Positions 22,770 through 29,535 of a stretch of DNA of 64,000 bases are shown one piece after another (within the stretch, counting starts at the first letter, position 1; each line of letters starts with the position of its first letter). The notes beneath the pieces were generated by a model. It searched no databases. It worked only from the letters and a program-made list of their open reading frames with translations, and was not told the origin of the DNA. The stretch is from a virus: the IMG/VR virus record IMGVR_UViG_3300031952_000004, positions 1 through 64,000 of that record; one strand, written 5' to 3'. The translations under genes and the position numbers were made by a program.

Positions 22770-22913
22770 TTATCTCTTTTTTTTTTCTAAAATTTGTTTA
22801 CTTAAAATTCCGTTCTCTCTTTTCCAACAAGCCTCACATAAATAAGGTTCTACCATAGGATTAACGTGTCCTATATTTTCTTCAATTTTACATTTTGAGC
22901 ATTTATATTTCAT
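22770..22913 (-). CDS. Zinc-ribbon protein (47 aa)
   Basis: MKYKCSKCKIEENIGHVNPM start, CSKC and CEAC pairs (residues 5-8 and 26-29) form a complete ribbon. The TAGG-type site is weak. Confidence 0.6.
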   Translation of the reverse strand: MKYKCSKCKIEENIGHVNPMVEPYLCEACWKRENGILSKQILEKKKR

Positions 22914-22960
22914 AATTTAACCTTCCTAAAATTTAAAAATATTTTTTCCCGGTCAGTCTT

Positions 22961-23209
22961 CTAAAAATCATTTTCTCGCCTTCGGTTCATTTCTTTTACA
23001 AATTCTACACTACCTTCAGTTCCTTTTTGCACTTCAAATCTACTCGGCACATAATTTCCGTAATAATCTCTATATCTTTTTAATCCCAAATAACAATACC
23101 CCTCTTTAATCATATCCATAGCATATCTACCTATGCTACCCTCTAAATGCCAACATATACCACTATTTATCATCTTTTGCACTCTTTTTATTTCTGCCAT
23201 TTTTATCAT
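22961..23209 (-). CDS. Conserved phage small protein (82 aa)
   Basis: MIKMAEIKRVQKMINSGICW start. The block MINSGICWHLEGSIGRYAMDMI and GYCYLGLKRYRDYYGNYVPS is a signature of a family common in phages (SGxCWxLxGSxGR; DYYGNxVPSRxE). The G-x-W-x-L-x-G-x-x-G-R-x-A core recurs in the protein at 29813-30022. GAGGTCAAA supports the first ATG. Function unknown. Confidence 0.75.
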   Translation of the reverse strand: MIKMAEIKRVQKMINSGICWHLEGSIGRYAMDMIKEGYCYLGLKRYRDYYGNYVPSRFEVQKGTEGSVEFVKEMNRRRENDF

Positions 23210-23355
23210 TTTGACCTCTTTTTTATAAGTTATTGTTATTATTAAAGTTATGATTATTCATTCTTGAAAAATTTATTTTCCCGGGCATGGAGACAAAAAT
23301 AAAAATTTTTTTAAGCATCTGACCGGGCACAGAAAAAAATTTAATTTTCCAGAAG

Positions 23356-23511
23356 TTAGTTCTGGTCATTTTTAACCTCTTTTTTCGGTTCGCACTTCTC
23401 ACAAACCCCCTGCCAAACTCCCTTATTAACTTCTACTACCTCTTTAAAGGGTCTTTCTTTACAAATATCACATACAATTATCCTGTTTTCCATTTTAAAT
23501 AGGTTAGTCAT
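23356..23511 (-). CDS. Zinc-ribbon protein (51 aa)
   Basis: Start MTNLFKMENRIIVCDICKER at 23511 from AGAAGGGAAATAAAA. CDIC and CEKC pairs. The 146-base gap downstream, up to 23209, carries no gene but holds two CCGGG-type words (23280, 23323) and A/T-rich stretches. Confidence 0.6.
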   Translation of the reverse strand: MTNLFKMENRIIVCDICKERPFKEVVEVNKGVWQGVCEKCEPKKEVKNDQN

Positions 23512-23513
23512 TT

Positions 23514-23654
23514 TTATTTCCCTTCTAAATAATCGCCTATCCACCATTTAGAAAAATAGTTATTTAATCCAAGAAAAATTTTTAATCCTGTCTTATACCA
23601 TAAATAATTAACTAAACAATGTAATTTATATCCTATTTTTGCTTTAAATTTCAT
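23514..23654 (-). CDS. Small aromatic-rich protein (46 aa)
   Basis: MKFKAKIGYKLHCLVNYLWY start; many Trp/Tyr residues, partly amphipathic. Its ribosome site is CCGGGAGACCGGAAAA, i.e. it contains two CCGG words. Confidence 0.5.
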   Translation of the reverse strand: MKFKAKIGYKLHCLVNYLWYKTGLKIFLGLNNYFSKWWIGDYLEGK

Positions 23655-23685
23655 TTTTCCGGTCTCCCGGTCGGATAAAATAAAA

Positions 23686-23865
23686 TTATCTAATTAAACT
23701 CAATACTGCTGACTTATCTTGTTCACCTAATCCAATTAAAACATCTGCTACTGCGTCAAGTTCAAAATCGTAATACTCGCAATTATCGTATCTTGACAAA
23801 ATATCTGTGGTCAAAACTTCGTTCACTTTCCTTGCCAATAATCTTTTTTTTGCGTCGGTCATCAT
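23686..23865 (-). CDS. Small acidic helical protein (59 aa)
   Basis: MMTDAKKRLLARKVNEVLTT start with two possible ATG starts; AAAAAAGGAGTAAAAG upstream. Higher GC and different codon use than its neighbours. Confidence 0.6.
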   Translation of the reverse strand: MMTDAKKRLLARKVNEVLTTDILSRYDNCEYYDFELDAVADVLIGLGEQDKSAVLSLIR

Positions 23866-23879
23866 CTTTTACTCCTTTT

Positions 23880-24233
23880 TTATGCTACAATTTCAAACAT
23901 TTTACTACATTTACTACACTCTAAATGATAATTTCTTGTAATTAAATCTATTATATCAAACCCATTATTGATAATATTTGCACTACAACATTCACTTTTT
24001 AATTTCTCAATTTCCCATTCGCCATATTGTAATAAATATTCTAATTGTTTTTCTGTGGTATCTATTTTCCAAAATTTAAAATAATCCCATATACTTAATT
24101 CATTATCTTTATCATCTGTTCCTACAAAATCAATATCGTGATAATCTGCTAATTCTTCTACTATATCTTCCAAAGTTTCAAATATCCTATTTTCTTTCGT
24201 GCCTACACCTTGCAAATCAATTATTTTATACAT
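23880..24233 (-). CDS. Hypothetical protein with C-terminal zinc ribbon (117 aa)
   Basis: MYKIIDLQGVGTKENRIFET start, an N-terminal alpha/beta half with VEELADYHDIDF and FEIVA end; CCSANII...CSKCSKMF makes a ribbon near residues 83-112. Overlaps the preceding gene by 13 bases. The LADYH...WDYFKFWKIDTTEKQLEYLLQYGEWEI pattern resembles uncharacterised Firmicutes phage proteins. Confidence 0.7.
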   Translation of the reverse strand: MYKIIDLQGVGTKENRIFETLEDIVEELADYHDIDFVGTDDKDNELSIWDYFKFWKIDTTEKQLEYLLQYGEWEIEKLKSECCSANIINNGFDIIDLITRNYHLECSKCSKMFEIVA

Positions 24234-24406
24234 ATTTTTTCCCCTTTTTTATTGTTAATAAATAAAAAACATATTCCAAAAAATCTATATCCTACTGCAT
24301 TAAATTTTGTCGCTATCCATTTATGATAAAACCAATTACCTGCGGAATGTTTCAGAGAAGTAAAATATATATTTATTTCATAACATAACCACTTAATTAC
24401 TATCAT
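24221..24406 (-). CDS. Small aromatic basic protein (61 aa)
   Basis: Start MIVIKWLCYEINIYFTSLKH at 24406 from AGGGGGATAAA. Rich in Trp, Phe and Tyr; similar in character to the 46-residue protein at 23514 (both have KHxxxNW/Y-x-W/Y motifs), possibly distant paralogues. Confidence 0.55.
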   Translation of the reverse strand: MIVIKWLCYEINIYFTSLKHSAGNWFYHKWIATKFNAVGYRFFGICFLFINNKKGEKICIK

Positions 24407-24439
24407 TTTATCCCCCTTCAATATATTTTATTGCCTTTT

Positions 24440-24544
24440 TTATAATATAACATCTTTTTTATCTTTACCTGCAAAAACTCTAAAACATTTATCTATAAAT
24501 TTTATTTCTTTTTTTGTTAAAGTTTTTAGTTTTGTTTTTTTCAT
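24440..24544 (-). CDS. Small basic ORF (34 aa)
   Basis: MKKTKLKTLTKKEIKFIDKC start; lysine-rich. AAAGGGGGTAATTTAAA upstream, like other genes of this block. Confidence 0.5.
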   Translation of the reverse strand: MKKTKLKTLTKKEIKFIDKCFRVFAGKDKKDVIL

Positions 24545-24559
24545 TTTAAATTACCCCCT

Positions 24560-25150
24560 TTACAATGTTAATATCAATTTCTTTTGTTTAGTTTCGCCTC
24601 TTAAATAATCGGCTAAAAATTGTATGCCAATTTCTGCAATTATCCTATTACCACATTGTATATGTCTTTCTTCTATATCCTCATTCCTTTGACAACCGCC
24701 CTTTTGTCCATTATCTTTAGTTAATTCAAGGTATTCTATATCATCTTTTTGTGTTAAATAGGCAAATATTGTCTTTCCACTTGCCCTTAAATCTAAAAAT
24801 GGTCTCCCGGCCTCGTAAATAATTTTTCGCACTTCGTTATTGTCGGCACAAATAATAATAAAATCATACTCGGCTATCTGTTCGGCTAATTCTATTTTAA
24901 TATTTATTGCTTTATATCCTGTTCTATCTGCCAAAACTTCGGCTTTATTTCTATCTAAATCTTCTATTTCAAAATTTTGGTAAAGTAAATTTTTTTCCTC
25001 TACTTTATCATAATCTATAATATCAATAGCCATAGGATTAACTCTATTAAGCCCGATTAAATCTCTTTTTATCATTTCGGATAAACTTCGGATAAAATAA
25101 CTACCAATACCCCCACACCCTATTACTGCTATTTTTAAATTATCTTTCAT
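24560..25150 (-). CDS. ThiF/E1-like ubiquitin-activating family adenylyltransferase
   Basis: 196 residues from MKDNLKIAVIGCGGIGSYFI (ATG 25150; AAGGAG upstream). The Rossmann glycine loop G11-x-G-G-I-G16, the I-D-Y-D46-48 strand end followed by N54-L and Q58, Lys69 and the C101-A-D-N motif are those of E1/ThiF/MoeB enzymes, which adenylate the C-terminal Gly of a ubiquitin-like partner. Cys153 and Cys166 are candidates for a catalytic or metal role. At under 200 residues it is a minimal adenylation domain with no separate Cys or ubiquitin-fold domain. Two genes upstream lies a 65-residue ubiquitin-like protein ending Gly-Gly. Confidence 0.85.
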   Translation of the reverse strand: MKDNLKIAVIGCGGIGSYFIRSLSEMIKRDLIGLNRVNPMAIDIIDYDKVEEKNLLYQNFEIEDLDRNKAEVLADRTGYKAINIKIELAEQIAEYDFIIICADNNEVRKIIYEAGRPFLDLRASGKTIFAYLTQKDDIEYLELTKDNGQKGGCQRNEDIEERHIQCGNRIIAEIGIQFLADYLRGETKQKKLILTL

Positions 25151-25280
25151 TTTCAAACTCCTTTATCGCTTCTTTTAATAATCTTTCAATTTCAGGAATG
25201 GAGTTTAAATTTTGTTTACCCATTCTAAAAAGTAACCAATTTTTTGCGTATTTATATAATTTTGTTTTTTCTATTTTCAT
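25140..25280 (-). CDS. Small helical protein between Ubl and E1-like genes (46 aa)
   Basis: MKIEKTKLYKYAKNWLLFRM start, basic then acidic helix (IERLLKEAIKEFENER). Overlaps the E1-like gene by 11 bases, so it is translationally coupled to it. Function unknown; a small partner of the E1-like protein is possible. Confidence 0.6.
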   Translation of the reverse strand: MKIEKTKLYKYAKNWLLFRMGKQNLNSIPEIERLLKEAIKEFENER

Positions 25281-25331
25281 TTTTAATTCCTTTAATTTTT
25301 TATGAAGCCAAGAGTGGAGTTTAACTTTTAT

Positions 25332-25371
25332 GGTAACTCCACCCTTTAGGTCAACCTAAATCGGAGTTACC
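25332..25371 (-). other. Nested hairpin over the stop of the ubiquitin-like gene
   Basis: GGTAACTCC (25332-25340) pairs perfectly with GGAGTTACC (25363-25371); inside, TTTAGGT pairs with ACCTAAA around CA. The outer arm includes one base of the TAG stop. No U-tract follows on the minus strand, so it is more likely an mRNA-stability or expression-ratio element than a terminator. Confidence 0.65.
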
Positions 25372-25568
25372 TAACCACCTATCAAACTATCCGTTATTAC
25401 GATTTCTCTCGGCAATTCGGTAATTCCGTCAAGCGTAACTTCATTGACGAATTTTCCGTCTGCAAAAACAAACTTGTCCTTTAACTCCACTTTTGACTTT
25501 AACTCATCAATCGTGGCTACCTCTAATCTTGTATCCCCTGTTTCGTCTAATACGATTACCTTAATCAT
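25371..25568 (-). CDS. Ubiquitin-like protein with C-terminal Gly-Gly
   Basis: 65 residues beginning MIKVIVLDETGDTRLEVATI. The first part follows the ubiquitin pattern: strand, T-G-x-T hairpin, L-E-V strand, then a DELKSKV helix, and the protein ends in LIGG, placing Gly-Gly at the very C-terminus as required for E1 adenylation. A beta-grasp fold is therefore likely. It has its own promoter (25603-25608) and a GGGGGTGTAAAA site, and lies upstream of the ThiF/E1-like gene. GC content is visibly higher than in neighbours. Sulphur-carrier (ThiS/MoaD-like) and conjugated-modifier roles are both possible. Confidence 0.7.
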   Translation of the reverse strand: MIKVIVLDETGDTRLEVATIDELKSKVELKDKFVFADGKFVNEVTLDGITELPREIVITDSLIGG

Positions 25569-25602
25569 TTTTACACCCCCTCTCTTTTACCTCTCTACTA
25601 TA

Positions 25603-25635
25603 AGTATAACACACCTTTTGCTTTCCCGGAAGTCC
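25603..25635 (-). promoter_or_regulatory. Promoter of the ubiquitin-like/E1 operon
   Basis: Minus strand TGTTATACT (extended -10; TATACT at 25603-25608), 35 bases before the ATG. The upstream 27 bases, starting GGACTTCCGGGAAAGCAAAA, are matched at 29 of 33 positions overall by the element at 27788-27820. The -35 region is not TTGACA; the shared CCGG word sits there instead. Confidence 0.65.
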
Positions 25636-25636
25636 T

Positions 25637-25801
25637 TTACTCATCTAACTCGCCCCCGGCTAAAAAGAATAACTGCCTATATGCAATCCTCTCTTGATAA
25701 TTCCCTAACTTCTCAATGTTCAACCATATTGCCCTTGCCCCATACTCGCTTATCTTTTCCGTCATCTCATCAATACTGACAAACCTTTTTCCGTTTTCCA
25801 T
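25637..25801 (-). CDS. Small helical protein upstream of Ubl (54 aa)
   Basis: MENGKRFVSIDEMTEKISEY start, mostly helix, ends FLAGGELDE. AAAAGGGGGTAAAA upstream. GC-rich compared with surroundings, like the ubiquitin-like gene. Its stop lies just before the shared promoter element, so it belongs to the upstream transcription unit. Confidence 0.6.
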   Translation of the reverse strand: MENGKRFVSIDEMTEKISEYGARAIWLNIEKLGNYQERIAYRQLFFLAGGELDE

Positions 25802-25813
25802 TTTTACCCCCTT

Positions 25814-27484
25814 TTAATGTATTGTACTAATTTCTTCTCGGAGATTTCCGTCGTTCATCATAACCATACAAAATTGAAGTAATTTATCGTATTTGCAAAG
25901 ATAACTTCCCTCTTTTGTCTTTTCGTTAATACAAATATAATCATTTCCCGGGAAAGTCCACACACCCACGTCATTATCATTTTTACGTTTTACAATATAG
26001 TTTTTTAATTTTCCCTTTACCACATAACCACCCTCTCTTATAAATACTCTTGTCTTATTTTTCTCTAAAAATTCATTAAATAACTGTTCGGCTCTCGCCT
26101 CTGCTAATCGTCTTTTTTCCACAAATCCCTTTATCTTATCAATTAAAATGTCCTCTAATTCTGCCCCGGCCTGTAAAGTATCACAAATACTACCAATTGC
26201 AGTTAAACCACCCCCACTTAAATATTTAAAACTATCTTTTACAGATTTATAATCTCTTTTTACCCTAAAATTATCTATACTAATTTCCCAATGGTCTTTA
26301 TCCTCTGCTTTTATGTTAAAATGTATAGGTATAGTCGTTCCGTCTAATCTTATTTCTATGGTCTTTCCGGATAATAATTCTAATTGCGTTCCGCTAAATA
26401 ATCTAATTTTCTCTAAATAATTTTCTAAATTTTGTATTCTTTCTCTTAAAACAGTTTCGTCTATGTTGTTATAATATCCACCGCCGATAAACTCAATGGC
26501 TTTATTCATTTTTTGTATCGGCATTTTTACGTCATTTATTTTAAATCTTAATTTACCTTTATCATTATGATTATTTTCTATTTTAATCTCTTTTAAAAAA
26601 GTTTCTACTTTCGTTTCTTTATCATAAGAATAAATCTTAAAATTCAACCATTTTTTATTACAGTTTTCTGTTAATTTCTTATCTATCGGGGTTTCGTATT
26701 TTCCTACTCTATAAACTCCCTCTAATTTCTGTAAAAAACTTCTATAATCTAACTGAATAAATTTATTATTATAGTTATCTTCACTTACTAAATCATCTTT
26801 ATCAAAAAGTTTTACAACCTTATCTTTAAATTCTATCTTTAATCCTTTATTTTTATCAATAAAATAATTATCCTTAATTATTGTATCATTATCCTCTAAT
26901 AAAGTCATTTTATCATATTGATTAACTAATGCTTTAAATCTTTCTCGTTCCTGTATATCTTTTAGTTCCTCTGTTGTCTTTTCTTTATTCTCTAATTCTT
27001 TTCCCTCTACTTCTATCTCGGCTAATCTATTTTTAATTTTATCTAAATCCTCATTAAAAATTAAATAAATTTCTAACAAATCTATCTTGCCTAAAAGTTT
27101 AAAACTTAAATTTTCTTTATCCTCGTATCGTTCAAAATTTTTAATCTGTTTATCGGTTATAAGCATATCGTTATAAATATAAGATACTAAATTGTTATTC
27201 CTATAATAAGTCCTACCACCTTTTATACTAAACACCCGGCCAGTATCAAGATAATTATAAATTCCCTCGTCGCTTGATATAAAATACAAATAATTATCTA
27301 AATAAAATACTCTTGTGTTTCCGTCAAATTGAAATACATTTAATTTATGGCTATCCTCTGTATCGGGTATTTGCCTATTCTCAAAAAATCCCGGTTCTAA
27401 AATCTGTTTACCAAATTCTACCTTTTGCCATATTCTTAAATAAGTTTCGTCATTTTGTTTTTCTATATGGTATCGTTTAAACAT
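25814..27484 (-). CDS. Large hypothetical protein (556 aa)
   Basis: The largest early protein. Residues about 1-150 are beta-rich (repeated strand/turn units such as VFYLDNYLYFISSDEGIYNY); 150-190 is a charged coiled coil (IKNRLAEIEVEGKELENKEK); 200-440 alternates strands and helices; the C-terminal 80 residues (YVVKGKLKNYIVKRKNDNDV, then YICINE and DKLLQFCMVMMND) resemble a C-terminal module that I have seen in other phage hypothetical proteins. No metalloprotease or ATPase motif is visible. It starts within the end of the 97-residue gene and lies upstream of the ubiquitin-like operon, so a functional link is possible but unproven. Confidence 0.75.
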   Translation of the reverse strand: MFKRYHIEKQNDETYLRIWQKVEFGKQILEPGFFENRQIPDTEDSHKLNVFQFDGNTRVFYLDNYLYFISSDEGIYNYLDTGRVFSIKGGRTYYRNNNLVSYIYNDMLITDKQIKNFERYEDKENLSFKLLGKIDLLEIYLIFNEDLDKIKNRLAEIEVEGKELENKEKTTEELKDIQERERFKALVNQYDKMTLLEDNDTIIKDNYFIDKNKGLKIEFKDKVVKLFDKDDLVSEDNYNNKFIQLDYRSFLQKLEGVYRVGKYETPIDKKLTENCNKKWLNFKIYSYDKETKVETFLKEIKIENNHNDKGKLRFKINDVKMPIQKMNKAIEFIGGGYYNNIDETVLRERIQNLENYLEKIRLFSGTQLELLSGKTIEIRLDGTTIPIHFNIKAEDKDHWEISIDNFRVKRDYKSVKDSFKYLSGGGLTAIGSICDTLQAGAELEDILIDKIKGFVEKRRLAEARAEQLFNEFLEKNKTRVFIREGGYVVKGKLKNYIVKRKNDNDVGVWTFPGNDYICINEKTKEGSYLCKYDKLLQFCMVMMNDGNLREEISTIH

Positions 27485-27770
27485 TTTTTATCTCTCTCTT
27501 TCGTTTAATTATATCTATATGTTTTTGAAGTTCTACCTCGCTAAACTTATTAAGATTAACAAGGTCTTTCGGAAAGTCCGGTTCTAATACTAATATCTCG
27601 GCTATTAGTTTTTCCTTACCCGGTTCTATTGTAGTAACTTCGGCTTTTTGCTTTTTAAGGTCTTTAATTTTATGCTCTAAATCTAACCTCTCTACACTTC
27701 CCGGCCTACATTGAAGTTTAAGTTTTCTTAACCGCCTTATCTCTGCTTTAATTTCTTTAGGTTCTGTCAT
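27477..27770 (-). CDS. Basic helical protein (97 aa)
   Basis: MTEPKEIKAEIRRLRKLKLQ start, an N-terminal basic helical hairpin with RPGSVERLDLEHKIKDLKKQ, then a linker and a second helix. The N-terminal half resembles a small conserved phage motif (E...LR..R...RPGS.ER..L..KI..LK). Ends overlapping the large gene by 8 bases; driven by the promoter at 27788. Confidence 0.65.
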   Translation of the reverse strand: MTEPKEIKAEIRRLRKLKLQCRPGSVERLDLEHKIKDLKKQKAEVTTIEPGKEKLIAEILVLEPDFPKDLVNLNKFSEVELQKHIDIIKRKREIKNV

Positions 27771-27787
27771 TTTTGCCTTTCATTATA

Positions 27788-27820
27788 AGTATAACATATC
27801 TTTTGCTTTTCCGGTAGTCC
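27788..27820 (-). promoter_or_regulatory. Promoter element matching 25603-25635
   Basis: Minus strand GGACTACCGGAAAAGCAAAA, then TGTTATACT; TATACT at 27788-27793 is only 18 bases from the ATG, giving a very short leader. Same length and 29/33 identity with the Ubl promoter element. Confidence 0.6.
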
Positions 27821-27997
27821 TTATTTACAATGCTCGGTTATAATTGCCACTTCGTCTTTATGTTCCCGGCCATAGCAACCACAATTTATTTCTGCTTTGT
27901 GTCCGCAATTCTGATATTTTCCGTCTTTTATCCAAACTTGTTTTTCATAATCATAACTTAACTTTGCTTTATCTTTACTATAATAATTCCGGCTCAT
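27821..27997 (-). CDS. Small cysteine/histidine protein (58 aa)
   Basis: Start MSRNYYSKDKAKLSYDYEKQ at 27997 from AAGGGGGTGTAAAA. The CGHKAEINCGCYGREHKDE stretch is a recurring motif of a small phage family (YQNCGHxAxxNCGCYGRxH) and probably binds zinc. Function unknown. Confidence 0.7.
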   Translation of the reverse strand: MSRNYYSKDKAKLSYDYEKQVWIKDGKYQNCGHKAEINCGCYGREHKDEVAIITEHCK

Positions 27998-27998
27998 T

Positions 27999-28319
27999 TT
28001 ACACCCCCTTATTTTCATATCCTTTTTCACCCCACAAGGTATCACCTCTATCATTTTTCAATGCTTTAAGATAAACTTTTTTGTAAATCGGCACTAATCC
28101 AAACCCGGTCAATAAATCTTTTTCTATTCGCTTAAAATTTTCATTATGTCCGTATGTTTTTGTAGTATCATAATTGATAGAATGTCCTAATTCGTGCAAA
28201 ACATAAGCCCTAAAATATTCTATACCCTCTAAATAAGCCCAAATAGGTATGCTAATTTTCCGGTTATCATAATAAGCAAATCCTCTTTGAATATCTTTTA
28301 CTCTAATTTTTATCGGCTC
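27999..28319 (-). CDS. HExxH zinc metallopeptidase-like protein, start out of frame
   Basis: The open frame of 106 codons (from GAG at 28319) reads KIRVKDIQRGFAYYDNRKIS, then YVLHELGHSINYD with the HELGH zinc motif, and continues to WGEKGYENKGV. This matches a phage family of small SprT-like peptidases that begin M-R-x-P-I-K-I. The only ATG with a ribosome site (28323, after GCGAGGTATAAAA) is in another frame and stops after six codons. Restoring one AG in the AGAG run after it would join the two. So either a frameshifted gene, a non-ATG start, or a sequence error. Confidence 0.65.
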   Translation of the reverse strand, partial: EPIKIRVKDIQRGFAYYDNRKISIPIWAYLEGIEYFRAYVLHELGHSINYDTTKTYGHNENFKRIEKDLLTGFGLVPIYKKVYLKALKNDRGDTLWGEKGYENKGV

Positions 28320-28354
28320 TCATTTTTATACCTCGCTTTTTAAATCCTAACTAA

Positions 28355-28383
28355 AGTATAGCACATAAATTACTAATTGTCAA
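28355..28383 (-). promoter_or_regulatory. Strong sigma-70 promoter (TTGACA-N17-TATACT)
   Basis: Minus strand TTGACA at 28378-28383, exactly 17 bases, TATACT at 28355-28360. Near-consensus. It drives the metallopeptidase-like gene and what follows. Confidence 0.9.
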
Positions 28384-28437
28384 ATTATTTATTACTATAT
28401 ATATCAATAACTTACAACATTATTTAAAAATAATTTT

Positions 28438-28527
28438 TTAATTTTTCCCGGTTAGATGCCAAAAATAAATTTCTATTTGCATAAAACAAATTAAAAATCC
28501 TATAACTGTCAATATATAAATAATCAT
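28438..28527 (-). CDS. Membrane micropeptide (29 aa)
   Basis: MIIYILTVIGFLICFMQIEI then a WHLTGKN tail; one membrane helix. Overlaps the upstream gene's stop. The last codons carry a CCGGG word. Confidence 0.4.
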   Translation of the reverse strand: MIIYILTVIGFLICFMQIEIYFWHLTGKN

Positions 28528-28733
28528 TTTAATACCTTTTTTATACAAATAGTTCCAAATTTCGCACAATTATCTATATCTACTTCAAACCAATATAATA
28601 GGGGTAATGTCTTAAAATAATGTCTTTTATTACATAAATCACAAATATAATCTCCCTCAAATATACCTATAAATTTTAAGGGGTAATTATAACCTTTTAT
28701 TTTATAAAAATTCCCCATAACCAACTTAATCAT
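28524..28733 (-). CDS. Small CxxC protein (69 aa)
   Basis: MIKLVMGNFYKIKGYNYPLK start, beta-rich SH3-like layout with CDLCNKRH near residue 33. The ribosome site is inside the CCGGGAA of the upstream gene's last codons (ATGA overlap). Confidence 0.65.
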   Translation of the reverse strand: MIKLVMGNFYKIKGYNYPLKFIGIFEGDYICDLCNKRHYFKTLPLLYWFEVDIDNCAKFGTICIKKVLK

Positions 28734-29110
28734 TTCCCGGCCTCTTGTTGATATAATTCTCGCCTTAATGTTTCGTGTTTATCCTCGCTTGAATTTAAAT
28801 ATATAGTTATAATCTGCTTATTTATTCCAATAACTAAAATTATATCAAGTCCTGTTTTATATGGTATTCTGTAACATATCTTAATCGGTTCGCCTATATC
28901 ATTTAAATAATATTCAAAAATCTGCCCGGCCTGTAAAGTTAATTCTTTAATATATAAGAGTAACCCCTCAAGGTCAATTACTCTAAATTTTAAATGGTCA
29001 AGACAATGCTCTGTATATTGCCAATTAAGGCAATTTAACCTTTCCGTAAATTCCCCCAACCGTTGCCAATGCCCCGGCTCTGTATATACTGCTTTGTGGT
29101 ATCTTAACAT
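28730..29110 (-). CDS. Conserved phage hypothetical protein (126 aa)
   Basis: MLRYHKAVYTEPGHWQRLGE start; HCLDHLKFRVIDLEGLLLYI and IFEYYLND..EPIKICYRIPYKTGLDIILVIG follow the pattern of a phage family that has a DxH.TL motif near the end (here EDKHETLRRELY). The fold looks alpha/beta with a five-strand core. No enzymatic role known. AGGAGTAAAAATTAAA upstream. Confidence 0.7.
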   Translation of the reverse strand: MLRYHKAVYTEPGHWQRLGEFTERLNCLNWQYTEHCLDHLKFRVIDLEGLLLYIKELTLQAGQIFEYYLNDIGEPIKICYRIPYKTGLDIILVIGINKQIITIYLNSSEDKHETLRRELYQQEAGK

Positions 29111-29193
29111 TTTAATTTTTACTCCTATAATATTATACCTTACCTTAAAATCTTTTAACCTTGCCCTTGCTACGCCCGGCTTTTAAATCGCTT

Positions 29194-29313
29194 TTAATTT
29201 TCCCATATCGCTATAACTAATTTTCCTATTCTAATATAAAACCCACCTAAAACTAAATGTTTAAAAAAACCATATCTTGATATTAAGGTTTTACTAATAG
29301 TTAGACTATACAT
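29194..29313 (-). CDS. Small basic hydrophobic ORF (39 aa)
   Basis: MYSLTISKTLISRYGFFKHL start. The AAAGGGGGTGTAAA site is identical in type to neighbouring genes. Between it and the next gene (29111-29193) there is no gene, one CCGGG word and a possible weak TATAAT. Confidence 0.5.
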   Translation of the reverse strand: MYSLTISKTLISRYGFFKHLVLGGFYIRIGKLVIAIWEN

Positions 29314-29338
29314 TTTACACCCCCTTTTTTTTTATTAT

Positions 29339-29521
29339 TTAACTACATACAAACCTATTTCCATATTGATAAACTTTACGCCCGGCCAGTATTTTGTCTG
29401 ATATACCTCTGTGTTTATCTATCCACTTGCGAATTTTAACCGCCCGGCTTAAAATTAATGCTCTTGTCAATTCTTTATTTTCTCTTAATACCTGCAATTC
29501 GGCTAATTTAAATATATTCAT
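29339..29521 (-). CDS. Small basic protein (60 aa)
   Basis: MNIFKLAELQVLRENKELTR start; helix with a GRKVYQYGNRFVCS end, two CCGGG words in LSRAVK and LAGRKV. Possible DNA-binding by charge. Confidence 0.6.
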   Translation of the reverse strand: MNIFKLAELQVLRENKELTRALILSRAVKIRKWIDKHRGISDKILAGRKVYQYGNRFVCS

Positions 29522-29535
29522 ATATCCCCCTTTTG

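Noticed and set aside
25814-27484. JAB/Mov34 or PRTRC-B partner for the Ubl/E1 pair
   Set aside because: No HxHxnD or E-x(n)-HTH-type metal motif, and no PRTRC-B hallmark residues could be found in the 556-residue protein.
27999-28319. HExxH protein as the deconjugating JAB enzyme of the Ubl system
   Set aside because: Its HELGH motif is of the SprT/zincin kind and not the JAMM motif of deubiquitinases.
28306-28323. Six-codon ORF MRADKN as a real gene or leader peptide
   Set aside because: More simply explained as the displaced start of the metallopeptidase frame.
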